Shown: in pieces, positions 12,215-23,033 of the stretch
Layout: each line of letters opens with the position of its first letter
Position numbering within the stretch: position 1 is the first letter of the stretch
From: Strongyloides papillosus
Taxonomy: Eukaryota; Nematoda; Chromadorea; Rhabditida; Strongyloididae
Direction of reading: 5' to 3'
DNA length: 64,000 nt
Assembly: GCA_005656395.1 (NCBI GenBank)
Contig: SRSI01000029.1
Span: 29,834-93,833, forward strand
Translations under genes and position numbers: made by a program
Notes under the pieces: model-generated
Told to the model about the DNA's origin: nothing
The model's input: the letters and a program-made list of their open reading frames with translations, nothing else
The model's database searches: none

Positions 12215-12851
12215 AAAGTAAAATTTTATTGGTCCTTACACTATCTAAAATTATACAATATAGTATAAGTATATTAACAATTTAAATTAACAAATTTATT
12301 ATAATTTATGCTTTTATAAGGAATTTAATTTTTTTGATGATAAATTTCTTTTTAAGACTCTTACTTAAAATTAAAAATAATTTTAAATATCTATAATTAT
12401 CTGATAAAATTATTCTTGTTGTATTGGTAGATTGATGAGAACAGTAAAAAAAATTCCGCTTTTACTTTGGTATAAAGAAACATAATTTTTAATATGTAAA
12501 AGATTTTAAATCTTCATTTAAGGTAAACATTATTAACACAATTAAATATTACTAAGATAATATCCCACAAACATTCAATTTTAATTTTAAACCATGAAAT
12601 ATTGAGTTTTTAATAATTTGAATCACGGTTATTCATACTTATAATATGTTTTATGTTTATTAATTTTACAATATTCATTAGATTTTGGAATTTCTAATAA
12701 CCAGAAAAAGCTCTTTTACAAAAATCATTTTTACATTAATTATAGAAATATAAAAATATAACCGATTTCTTTTTGCACTTATCAAGAAATTACGATGTTG
12801 ACATTTTTTTAAAAACTGTTAAAATAATAAACTTTCTTTTATGTGACATCT
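12215..12851. other. Array spacer between the two transposons
   Basis: AT-rich spacer continuing the paralogous astacin intergenic sequence (for example CTTTTACAAAAATCATTTTTACATTAATTA, also seen upstream of genes 2 and 5). No gene. Confidence 0.6.
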
Positions 12852-12859
12852 AAAATATC

Positions 12860-13474
12860 GGTACTGTTCCTTTTCGGTAGGGCCATTTTTGAAACTACTT
12901 TTTTGTTAGTAAAAAGTGATATTATGATAAAATAAAGTAATTAATAATGATTATACAATACTTTTCTAGTGATATTGAAAAAAATTTAAAATTTTGAATA
13001 TCTTTGAGGCATAAATAACTGATAACGCACACCGGTCATTTTGGTAGCGTATACCCCTATTAAGTCACTTAAAATTTGGATAATTAAGATGAGAAAAGTG
13101 ATAATATGATAAAAGAAATTGATCTAAAATGATAGCATGGTATTTTCTTAGTGATAATGAGAAAAAAAAAATAAAAAAATTGAATCAAATTTCGCTAACT
13201 TTATTATGCAAAATTAACTAAGTCTGTATACATTTAGTGAGGTGTGCTGTAGAAATAGTAAACCATTCATTAACACAATGCCCAAGTAGAGTATTTAAGA
13301 CCCTAATGGCTATTATTGAGATATAAAAATTGAAAACGTCGATGGGTGAAAATTGTTAAAAACACTTTGTTCTATTTATATTCTATTTATATAGATAATA
13401 AAAATTTAAATAAAATTTTTTTTATATTCAAAAATAGTATTTCCAAAACGGACCTACCGAAAAGGAACAGTACC
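12860..13474. mobile_element. 615-bp non-autonomous DNA transposon (MITE), 8-bp TSD
   Basis: The terminal inverted repeat starts GGTACTGTTCCTTTTCGGTA on the left, with its complement at the right end (13455-13474). The similarity continues about 15-20 bp further with mismatches. The element is flanked by a perfect 8-bp duplication AAAATATC (12852-12859 and 13475-13482). No coding capacity is visible inside. An 8-bp duplication fits hAT, P or Merlin-type elements; the GG start is more Merlin-like than hAT-like, but the superfamily is undecided. Paralogous sequence upstream of astacins 4 and 5 shows the empty site. Confidence 0.85.
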
Positions 13475-13576
13475 AAAATATCATATCCTAATTTAGATAA
13501 ACGTTTGATTTGTGGTCTTTAAAAATAGAAAAATAAATAATCAACATTAAATTTGTTACTTTCAATAGAAAAAACT

Positions 13577-13823
13577 CTACAATAAATCTATTTTTATTAC
13601 ACTTCAAATACAATATTCTAAATTATAGCACTTGTCAAAACACAATAATGTTCAAAATATTTATATTGTTTTTGTTATTATGTGACTATCTACGATTAAT
13701 ATTTGAAGTATCATAAAATTAAGGTTTAGAAAACATATTGAATAAATACATTGAAATCTATATTTATTTTTTTTCTATTATAAGAAGAGTTAGAAATTTT
13801 TTAAAGATATTATATTTTTAATA
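13577..13823 (+). promoter_or_regulatory. Conserved astacin promoter, gene 3
   Basis: The distal block at 13577-13650 matches the other array promoters. The TATA-like box is TATAAG at 13779-13784, 45 nt before the ATG, one base from the TATAAA of its sisters. Confidence 0.55.
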
Positions 13824-15295
13824 ATGACAGTTTTTAAACAAGTGTTATTTGTTCTTCTATGTCTTCACATCGTTGCTGGATTTGGAGGTGTAAGTCGAAG
13901 TTTTATCTTATTTAAAAATAAAATCCTTTATTTTAGTTAACTCGTTTAAGAATTCAACAACAAACACGTGAAGAATTAAGCGAAGATGGTAAAAAGACAT
14001 TCGATAAGCATCAAAAAGCTATGGAACAATTGGCTAAACTAAGTAGTCAAGTTCATGGTGTTAAACCACCAAAAGATGACGATAAACTTGATATGGGTCC
14101 AATGTCAAATCCAAGTATGTATCAAGGTGATATGATTTTAACTGAGCATCAAGCTGGTTATTTACTTAATGAAGCTAAAATGAGATTAGAAGCAAAAAAT
14201 GCTAATAAAACTGGACCCGAAGCTGAAAAAGAAATTGTAAGTAAACTTAAAAAACAAAGAGTATTCAAGAAAGATTCACCTTTCAAATGGAAGTTTCCAA
14301 TCCCCTATTATTATGATGGCAAAGTACCACAAGAAAACGTTGATAAGGCTATAAAAGGTATAGAACAAGAAACATGTATTAGATTTCAAAAAAGTCAACC
14401 ATTTAAAGACAAAGCAGGTTTAAGAATTTTCCCAGGAAATGGTTGTTATGCAGTAGTTGGAAACGTTGCTATTGATAAACCACAAGATGTTAGTATTGGA
14501 AGTGGTTGTGATGCGTTTGGTCTTGCTCAACATGAAATCTCCCATGCATTAGGTATTTTTCATGAACAAGTAAGATATGACAGAGATAATTATATTACTG
14601 TTGATATGAATAGTATCGATCCAAAGATGAGATACAATTTTGATAAAACTTCTTTAGCAAATACTGAAACATTTGGAATTCCATACGATTATGGGTCAGT
14701 TATGCATTATCCTAGATATGCCTTTGGTACTGGTGATAAATTGACTATGATTCCAAAGAATCCTTTATATTTAAATTCAATTGGACAAGGTGAAAAAATG
14801 CAATTTAATGATGCTAAAGCGCTTAATCTTATTTACTGCAAAGATAAGTGTAAAGGGGGTATTAAGTGTAGCAATGGCGGATATGAGGACCCAAACCGAT
14901 GCGGGCAATGTAAGTGCCCTTTTATGTTAGGAGGACCAACTTGTTCAGAAGTTGCTAAAAATCCACCAGAATGTGGTCAAGGAAATTCTTTGGTAGCAAC
15001 AGCTGAAGAAAAGACACTTGATGTAAAAGGAGCCAAAAAATGTATTTATGAAATTAAAGGTAATGGCAAAAAAGTTAAAATTCACATTGAAGAAGGAAGT
15101 TTCACGCTTAAAGATGTTTGTAACCCAGAAATTGCTCTTCAAATAAAATATCATAAAGACAAAACTCTTGTCGGTCCAACATTTTGTGGTAGATTTTCTA
15201 ACAAAGATCTTACTAGTGAAGATGATCGAGTTCTTATAAGTTATGTTGCTCAATCTCCACAAGCCTTTTTAAAATTAAAATATAAAGCAGTATAA
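13824..15295 (+). CDS. Astacin-family zinc metalloprotease 3 (canonical Met-turn)
   Basis: Exons 13824-13889 and 13937-15295 (47-nt intron) encode 474 residues with signal peptide, YQGD propeptide switch, catalytic domain, EGF-like module and CUB-like domain. The zinc site is HEISHALGIFHEQVRYDRDNY. Its Met-turn, SVMHYPRYAFG, is the textbook SxMHY form, whereas the other four copies have SxMQYDKK. The substrate-facing segment (NGCYAVVGNVAIDKPQ) also differs from its sisters, so this copy may cut different substrates or keep the ancestral state. The EGF-like segment GGYEDPNRCGQCKCPF is nearly the same as in gene 4. Confidence 0.93.
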
Positions 15296-15897
15296 TGTTA
15301 TAATTATACAATTGATTAAAATTTTTCTTAAAATAAGATTATATTTTTTAAAATAAAAACAATTTATCTATAAAACGATTTTCTGTTTACATTTCTACAA
15401 GTAATTCTAAAATCAGTGTTATTGTTTGAGTAATTTCCGTTAAATTAAAAGAATAACAATAATGTTAAATTTTTCATAAACAAATTTTAAAAGTAAGAGT
15501 TAGTACTCCAAAGAACCCAACTAAAAAGAAAATGATACTCAGAGCGCGCCAAACCTCGGATCGTGCTAAGAGAAAGGTCATGGAAAATCCCATAAATTAA
15601 AATTAATTCATTTTAAATAATTTTTATAATTCGTTTTATTCATTTTTTTATATCCCCATTTTTATAATTAATTGATATAATTTTAGTTCTAGTTTTTTTA
15701 CTCAATAAAGTCTACGTTAATATTGTGTAGTATCTTCGTCATGGATCTATGTTTTCTACGCCAATCAAAATAATTTAACTTTAAATTAGTTTTTACTTTT
15801 TTATCTTTATTTAACTACCACAATTAGATAATTTTAAATATATTGAGCCAATGGATATTGTATTTTTGTTAAATAAAAACTAGTAGACATTTGAAGA
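15296..15897. other. Spacer after astacin 3, with an orphan coding-like patch
   Basis: AT-rich spacer containing a visibly more GC-rich 99-nt stretch (15502-15600) that reads as an open, basic peptide ending in a stop codon. The rest resembles the other array spacers. Confidence 0.5.
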
Positions 15898-15899
15898 TA

Positions 15900-16971
15900 C
15901 AGTGTAACCTCCAAATAAAAGCCTTACCGGTACCAAGGAATTTGGTGATTATTTAGAGGTTATTTAATATATCACTAATAATGATGACTAAAATCTAATA
16001 ATATGTATAAATACTTATTAGGCAATGTTAAATGATAAAAAAGTGCCATATAAAGTAAAAGACAAAAAGAAATAAATATTAAATATAGTCTAACTATAAT
16101 TATTTATCTTTAGGTACATTATTTAAAGTAGTCCGTGGTCTTAGATTGAGAACTGCAATTATTGATATGATTTACTATTTTATCTTATAAACGGGCTATA
16201 GGAGGAAGAGAATCATCTACTTTAGAATTTTTGATATAAGTTCTTAAATTGTATAGACCCCTAATAACTTCATCCTTTGTTACTTCTTAAGTAATTTCTT
16301 CATCACTATCAGAATCACTGACTTCATTACTATAAAGATTAGAACATTCTTCTAATTTTTAATTACCACATCTATTTTCATTACTCTCTAAAATATCAGT
16401 TTTACAAAAATTTTCAGTAAATTTATGCCTCTAGTGGACTAAGAAACTCTTTGAGTGTTAATAAAAATTTGATAAGTTGTTGCTGGCGTCAATTCCTATT
16501 AGAACAAAAACTCAGATCTGTTTAAATTTTATTTATTAACTATAAGTAGAGTATTTATGTGGCCACCTTGAGAGAGACACAATACAATATTAAACAAAGA
16601 CAACATTATACTTACACAATACAAGTAGTTAAATTTTTAACAATATAAACATAAGATCTCCAAATTCACAACTTAGATAACTAATATTTTAAAATGAATA
16701 AAAAGAATGAATAAAAACCTTGGGATTGGTTCACTAAACCTTATTCCAAAATTACAAAAATCAGAACTTCTACTTAAGATATGGCTATATCTTATTTGTT
16801 AAAGTAGATGCAAAAATGCATATGATTTTCTTTACTATCATAATTATTGAGAAGCTTTTTTCATTTAAATGTACTTTATTAAGAGGTTTTTTGTATGAAA
16901 ATTTAACAAAAATTCGGGACCAGACTTTATGTTGACTAAGTAGAGGTTTCTCTTATTAAGAGCTTACACTG
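15900..16971. mobile_element. Decayed pogo-like (Tc1/mariner) element
   Basis: A 1072-bp insertion flanked by TA (15898-15899 and 16972-16973). The ends are short imperfect inverted repeats beginning CAGTGTAA (left CAGTGTAACCTCC, right complement CAGTGTAAGCTCTT), a pogo/Tigger-like terminus. The minus strand inside holds the C-terminal remnant of a transposase. The whole element is AT-rich and riddled with stops, so it is older than the DIRS element at 59.4 kb. Confidence 0.75.
16141..16380 (-). pseudogene. pogo-like transposase C-terminal remnant
   Basis: One minus-strand frame reads an acidic tract (SDSDSDEEIT) followed by an amphipathic helical stretch (DEVIRGLYNLRTYIKN and LPPIARL), interrupted by three TAA codons. 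An acidic segment followed by a Leu-rich terminal helix is typical of the C-terminus of pogo/Tigger transposases. The identification rests on this pattern plus the CAGTGTAA termini. The catalytic part was not recognisable. Confidence 0.55.
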
Positions 16972-16973
16972 TA

Positions 16974-17376
16974 TATATTAAAATTAAAGACAGATATTAT
17001 TATCTACAATTATTTAATGAAATTATTCATATTCTATTGATAAATTGATAAAAATAGTGGAAAAATTTGATTATACTTTGATACAAAAAAAGGTAATTTC
17101 TAGCAAATAAGAAATTTAATGTCTTCATTTAAAAAAAATTTTACCAACACAATCGAACATTACTTAAGATAATATAACAAAAAAGGATTATCTTTTAATT
17201 TAAAAAAGCATATTGGATCAATCGACACTTTTAAACAATTATTAAAATATTAAACTTTTTTTTATGTAATACCAAAAACATCACATCAGAATTTGCTTAA
17301 TATTTGATCAACAATTTTTAAAAATAGAAAAATTTTAAAAATCAACATTGATATTTGTTAACTTTAATAAAAAATT
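16974..17376. other. Spacer upstream of astacin 4
   Basis: Paralogous astacin spacer sequence (ATCTACAATTATTTAA, also near 8775). No gene. Confidence 0.6.
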
Positions 17377-17624
17377 CTACAATAAATCTATTTTTATTAC
17401 ACTTCAAATACAACATTCTAAATTTTAGCACTTGCCAAAACACAATAATGTTCAAAAATAATTTCTATTATTTTTGTTTTTTTGTCACTATCTATGCTTA
17501 ATATTTGAAGAATCATAAAAATAAGGTTTAGAAAACATATTGAATAAATACATTGAAATGTATATTTATTTTTTTTCTACTATAAAAAAGGTAAAAATGT
17601 TTAAAAAGTATCATACTTTTAATA
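17377..17624 (+). promoter_or_regulatory. Conserved astacin promoter, gene 4
   Basis: The distal block at 17377-17460 matches the array promoters. TATAAA begins at 17581, 44 nt before the ATG. Open sequence from 17540 is in a different frame from the true first exon and should not be used as an N-terminal extension. Confidence 0.6.
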
Positions 17625-19096
17625 ATGACAGTTTTAAGTCAAGTATTGCTTGCTCTTCTATGCCTTCACATCGTTGCTGGATTTGGAGGTGTAAGTCAAA
17701 GTTTCTTTTTAGTTTATACTTTATCTTTTTAATTCAGTTAACTCGCTTGAGAATCCAACAAGAGACCCGTGAAGAATTGAGTGAAGGTAGTAAAAAAAGT
17801 TTCGATGAACATCAAAAAGCTATGGAGCAGTTAGTTAAGTTAAGTAGTCAAATTCATGGTGTTAAACCACCAAAAGATGACGATAAGTTTGAAATGGGTC
17901 CGATGGAAAATCCAAGTATGTACCAAGGTGATATGATTTTAAATAAGCATCAAGCTGAATATTTACTTGATGAAGCTAAAATGAGATTAGAAGCAAAACA
18001 AGCTAATAAAACTGGACCCGAAGCTGAAAAAGAAATTGTAGACAAACTTAAAAAAAACAGAGCATTCAGAAAAAATGCACCTACTAAATGGCAGTTCCCA
18101 ATTCCTTATTATATTGACGGTCATGTACAACATGCTGTTGTCGACAATGCTATAAAAGGCATTGAAAAAGAAACATGTATTAGATTTCAAAAAAGTCAGT
18201 CATTTAAAGGCAGACATGGTTTAAGAATTTTCCCGGGTCGAGGTTGTTATTCAAACATAGGACCAATTTCCGCAGATAACGTACAAGACGTTAGTATTGG
18301 CCAAGGTTGTGAATGGAATGGTATTGTTCAACATGAGGTCTCCCATGCATTAGGTCTTTTCCACGAACAATCAAGACCAGATAGAGATGATTATATTAAT
18401 ATTAATCTTAATAATGTCGCTCCAAATCAAAGACATAATTATGATAAAACAACTTTAGCAGAAAGTGAATCATTTGGAATTCCATACGATTATGGTTCAA
18501 CAATGCAATATGATAAAAAATCTTTTAGTGCTAATGGACAATTGACTATGATTCCAAAGAATCCATTATATTTAAATACAATTGGACAATTTGATAAGTT
18601 GCAATTTAACGATGTTAAATTACTTAATACTGTTTACTGTCAAGATAAGTGCAAAGGTGGTATTAGGTGCAGCAATGGAGGCTATGAAGACCCCAACAGA
18701 TGCGGGCAATGTAAGTGCCCTTTTATGTTAGGAGGACCAACTTGTTCAGAAGTTGCTAAAAATCCACCAAATTGTGGTCAAGGAAATTCTTTGGAAGCAA
18801 CACCTCAAGAAAAGTCACTTGATATAGTTGGAGGTAAAAGATGTGTTTATGAAATTAAAGGCAATGGCAAAAAAGTTCAAATTCGCATTGAAGTAGGTAA
18901 TTTCTATCCCTCAGAACGTTGTCTACCAGAAATGGCCCTTCAAGTCAAATATTATAAAGACAAAACTCTTGTCGGTCCAACGTTTTGTGGTAGAATTAAT
19001 AATCAGGTTCTTACTAGTGAAGATGATCGAATACTTCTTAATTATGTTGGAACAATGGGTTCTCACATGTTAAAATTGAAATATAAAACAGTATAA
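17625..19096 (+). CDS. Astacin-family zinc metalloprotease 4
   Basis: Exons 17625-17690 and 17738-19096 (47-nt intron) encode 474 residues. Signal peptide, YQGD-containing propeptide, zinc site HEVSHALGLFHEQ, Met-turn STMQY, EGF-like module (GGYEDPNRCGQCKCPF) and CUB-like domain are all intact. Exon 1 and the intron are almost identical to those of gene 5, indicating recent duplication or gene conversion at the 5' end. Reading through the intron in frame would give a longer product with an unrelated N-terminus. The spliced start is preferred because all five copies share the same signal peptide and splice sites. Confidence 0.93.
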
Positions 19097-19856
19097 TGTT
19101 ATAATTATATTATTGACTAAAAGCTTTATATTAAAATAAGACTAATTTTTCAAAAAATAAAAAGAATTTAAATCAGTTTTTTATCTTTATTTTACTAACA
19201 CATTTTGATAATTTTAAATTTATTAAGCTAGTGAATATTGTGTTTATTTAAAATTAAAAACTTTTAGTTTTTTTTAAGATATCTTTTACAGTATAAAAAA
19301 ATATTAATATCTATATTTATTCATGCTTTATTGTTAGATTGATAAGAATAATAGAAAATTTTACTTATCTTTTGGTAGAAAGAAACAAAATTTCTTGCAA
19401 GTAAAAGATTTTATATCTTCAGTAAAGTAAATGCCATAAACTCAGTCAAATAATACTTAAAATAATATTACACAAAAAATTATATTTTAATTTTAAACCA
19501 AGAAATATTGAATCAATTGAAATTTTAAATAGTCCAACTCATGATTATTTATAGTTATAATGTGTTTTATGTTTATTTATTTACAATAAATTTAAAAATG
19601 TTTAGTTACCAGAAATATTTCTCCTATAAGAATCATTTTTAAATTAACAAAAAGTAAAGGCATTACCGATTTCTTTTCTGCATTCAATAGAAAATTATGT
19701 TATTGATACTTTTTAAAAGACTGTTAAAATATTAAACTTTTTTTATGTGATACCAAAAACAACACATCAGAATTTACTTAATATTTGATCAACAATTTTA
19801 AAAATAGAAAAATTTTAAAAATCAATATTGAAATTTGTTAAATTCAATAAAAAAAT
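19097..19856. other. Astacin array spacer 4-5
   Basis: Uninterrupted spacer similar to the others. No gene or transposon seen. Confidence 0.65.
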
Positions 19857-20105
19857 TCTACAATAAATCTATTTTTATTTCACTTCAAACACAATATTCT
19901 AAATTATAACACTTGTCAAAACATAATAATGTTCAAAATATTATCATTTTTGTTGTTTTATGTGACTATCTAAGCTTAATATTTGAAGAATTAGAAAATT
20001 AAGGATTTAAAAACATATTGAATAAATACATTGAAATGTATATTTGCTACTTTTGTCTACTATAAAAAGAGTGAAAAATGTTTAAAAAGTATCATACTTT
20101 TAATA
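19857..20105 (+). promoter_or_regulatory. Conserved astacin promoter, gene 5
   Basis: The distal block at 19857-19940 matches the array promoters, and TATAAA lies at 20061-20066, 45 nt before the ATG. The proximal 50 nt are nearly identical to gene 4. Confidence 0.6.
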
Positions 20106-21580
20106 ATGACAGTTTTAAGTCAAGTATTGCTTGCTCTACTATGCCTTCACATCGTTGCTGGATTTGGAGGTGTAAGTCGAAGTTTTTTTTTAATTTATAC
20201 TTTATCTTTTTAATTCAGTTAACTCGCTTGAGAATCCAACAAGAAACCCGTAAGGATATGAGTAAAGATGGTAAGAAGCATTTCGACAAACATCAAAAAG
20301 CTATGGAGCAGTTAGTTAAGTTAAGTAGTCAAATTCATGGTGTTAAACCACCAAAAGATGACGATAAATTTGATATGGGTCCAATGTCAAATCCAAGTAT
20401 GTACCAAGGTGATATGATTTTAAATAAACATCAAGCTGGCTATTTACTTTCTGAAGCTAAAATGAAATTAGAAGCAAAACAAGCTAATAAAACTGGACCC
20501 GAGGCTGAAAAAGAAATTGTCGATAAGCTCAAAAAAAATAGAGCATATAAGAAAGATTCACCTTTCAAATGGAAGTTCCCAATTCCTTACTATATTGATG
20601 GTCCTATACCACAAGGTGTTGTTGATAATGCTTTTAAGAATATGGAAAGAGAAACATGTCTTACATTCCAGAAAAGTAGACCATTTAATGACAGACAAGG
20701 TTTAAGACTTTTCCCAGGCCAAGGTTGCTATTCATACATTGGACCAATTTCAACTAACAAACCACAAGACGTTAGTATTGGCCATGGTTGTGAATGGAAT
20801 GGTATTATTCAACATGAAGTCTCCCATGCATTAGGTCTTTTCCATGAACAATCAAGACCAGACAGAGACAATTATCTTGATATTGCTCTTCAGAATGTCG
20901 CTCCAAATCAAAGACATAATTATGATAAATCTTCTATTGCAGAAACTGAAACATTTGGAATTCCATACGATTATGGCTCTCACATGCAATATGATAAAAA
21001 ATCGTTTAGTGCTAATGGACAATTGACTATGATTCCAAAGAATAGATTATATTTGAACACAATTGGACAATTTGATAAAATGCAATTTAATGATGTTAAA
21101 TTACTTAATTCTATTTATTGTTCAAATATTTGTAAAGGTGGTATTAGGTGCAGCAATGGAGGCTATGAAGACCCAAAAAGATGCGGTACTTGTAGGTGCC
21201 CGAGCATGTTAGGAGGCCCAACTTGTGCCGATCTTGCTAAAAATCCACCAGAATGTGGTCAGGGAGATACTATGATAGCAACATCCCAAGTGAAATCATT
21301 TAGCATAAAAGGAGTTAAAAACTGTGTCTTCCTAATTCAAGCTGAAAATAATAAAAAAGTTAGAATCAACATCGACCAAGGATATTTTAACACTACAGAA
21401 CGTTGTTTCCCAGGAATTGCTCTTCAAATCAAATACAATATTGATAAGACTATTACTGGTCCAACATTCTGTGGTACAGTTCAAAACCAAGGCCTTGTTA
21501 GTGAGGGAAGTCAAATGCTTGTTAATTATGTTGGAACTATTCCTCAACATATGTTGACATTCAGATACATGTCAACATAA
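20106..21580 (+). CDS. Astacin-family zinc metalloprotease 5 (divergent C-terminal half)
   Basis: Exons 20106-20171 and 20219-21580 (47-nt intron) encode 475 residues. The N-terminal half is very close to gene 4, with zinc site HEVSHALGLFHEQ and Met-turn SHMQY. The EGF-like and CUB-like parts diverge: CRCPSMLGGPTCADLAKNPP replaces the usual CKCPFMLGG...CSEVAKNPP, and the terminus is LTFRYMST instead of LKYKAV. The conserved 3' flank seen after genes 1-4 (TATAATTATAC) is also missing. This suggests a mosaic of a recent 5' exchange with gene 4 and an older, different 3' half. Confidence 0.92.
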
Positions 21581-23033
21581 ATTCATTTTACTTGTTTTAA
21601 CGATTACAGTTATATATTTATATTAAATATATTTCTTTTTACAATTAAACGAATTCTATTTTTCATGCTGTTTTTTACCACAATTCTAACAAGTAATTTT
21701 GAAGTCACTATTATTGTAAGTAATAGTTTTTTTATTTGTTAATAAAACAAGATTTGGTATTCAAATATTTAACTCAAGTAAATATCTTTATTTACGAGTT
21801 TGACAAAACAATAAATAAAAATATTGAAAATAATCTTTTGATTTATTTTTATACACTTAATCATAACTTTTATATAATTGTTGTGTTAAAATAATGTATT
21901 ATCAAGAATGAGTAATAATGATTTGTTTATATCTCTGTATAGTATAATATTATTATATTAATAAACTGTTATATCATATTTTTGAACTATAAAAAAACAA
22001 TGAGCAATTTTACAACTAATATGTTTAAATAAAGTTATTAAAATGATTCAAAGTTGTAGTATTCGATATAAAAAATGCTAAATTACTTTTGTAAATGCGA
22101 ATATACTCGAGTTGTATTTTTTTATTCAATTGAATTTTCATTTTTAAAAACGATATTTAATAGAATCACAATACCTATATGTCAAAATTATTTTCGAAAT
22201 TTTCAAAAGAATCAGAGATTTTATAACTATTTTTTACCCATTTTATTATGCTCATCTGGTATCATATAATATTATATAAATTTAATTGTGTTAACTATCG
22301 TTAAATGACGTTATACTGTTAAAAAATGTTTATGTTAATAAAAAAATATGTATAATAATTAAATTCCACAATCAAAAATTTTACTAAAACTGTTAAGTAT
22401 TGTTATTTTAAATTTGTGTTCTCATTTAATTTTATAGATGAATTAGCATTAATGAATTTTAAACCTTTTTTATAAAAGATATATAAAATATACTAACAAA
22501 TTGAAAACATAAAACATTAATATCATAAAGCTCTTCATATTTCAATTACTTTCGGCATTTGGCTTTTGTTTATATATCTGTAATTCTTTCATTATTACAT
22601 GATACTCTTTTATCTTTAATCATAAAAAGTTAGCGAATGGACCAATCATGATTTGTTTTGTTTTATTCCTCATACAAGTGGCTAGAAAAGATAACTTCAA
22701 AAGTGTTTAATATTTCAAAATTAAGATACCAAAAAAATGTTATTTAAATTTATCTCTTTAACATTTAACCGCTATCATACACATATTTAGTGATGTATAA
22801 CTCTATTGTCATAAATTTTGATCAAAAGTATGCAGCTGCATTGGGACAAAAAGTAATGAAAAGGAAATAATCAACTATATTCTCTTTCAATGAATGAATT
22901 ATAAGTAATAAAAGAAAATGTCATAACTATGTAGATATTTCTAAGATATCTATCTTTGGTACATTTTTATTTTACTGATCTTTTAACACCTAAAATTATT
23001 TCCTAGTTTATATATGTACAATTTTTCATTTGG
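21581..23033. other. Intergenic, end of astacin array to SOX-like gene
   Basis: AT-rich sequence without a recognisable gene. An open frame at 22075-22269 is AT-driven and matches nothing known to me. Confidence 0.6.

Noticed and set aside
17540..17737. N-terminal extension of astacin 4 by reading through the first intron
   Set aside because: It is in a different frame from the conserved signal-peptide exon. All five copies share the ATG, the signal peptide and the splice sites. The same applies to 20078-20218 in astacin 5.
22075..22269. 64-codon open frame between the astacin array and the SOX-like gene
   Set aside because: AT-driven composition, no homologous pattern, no splice context.
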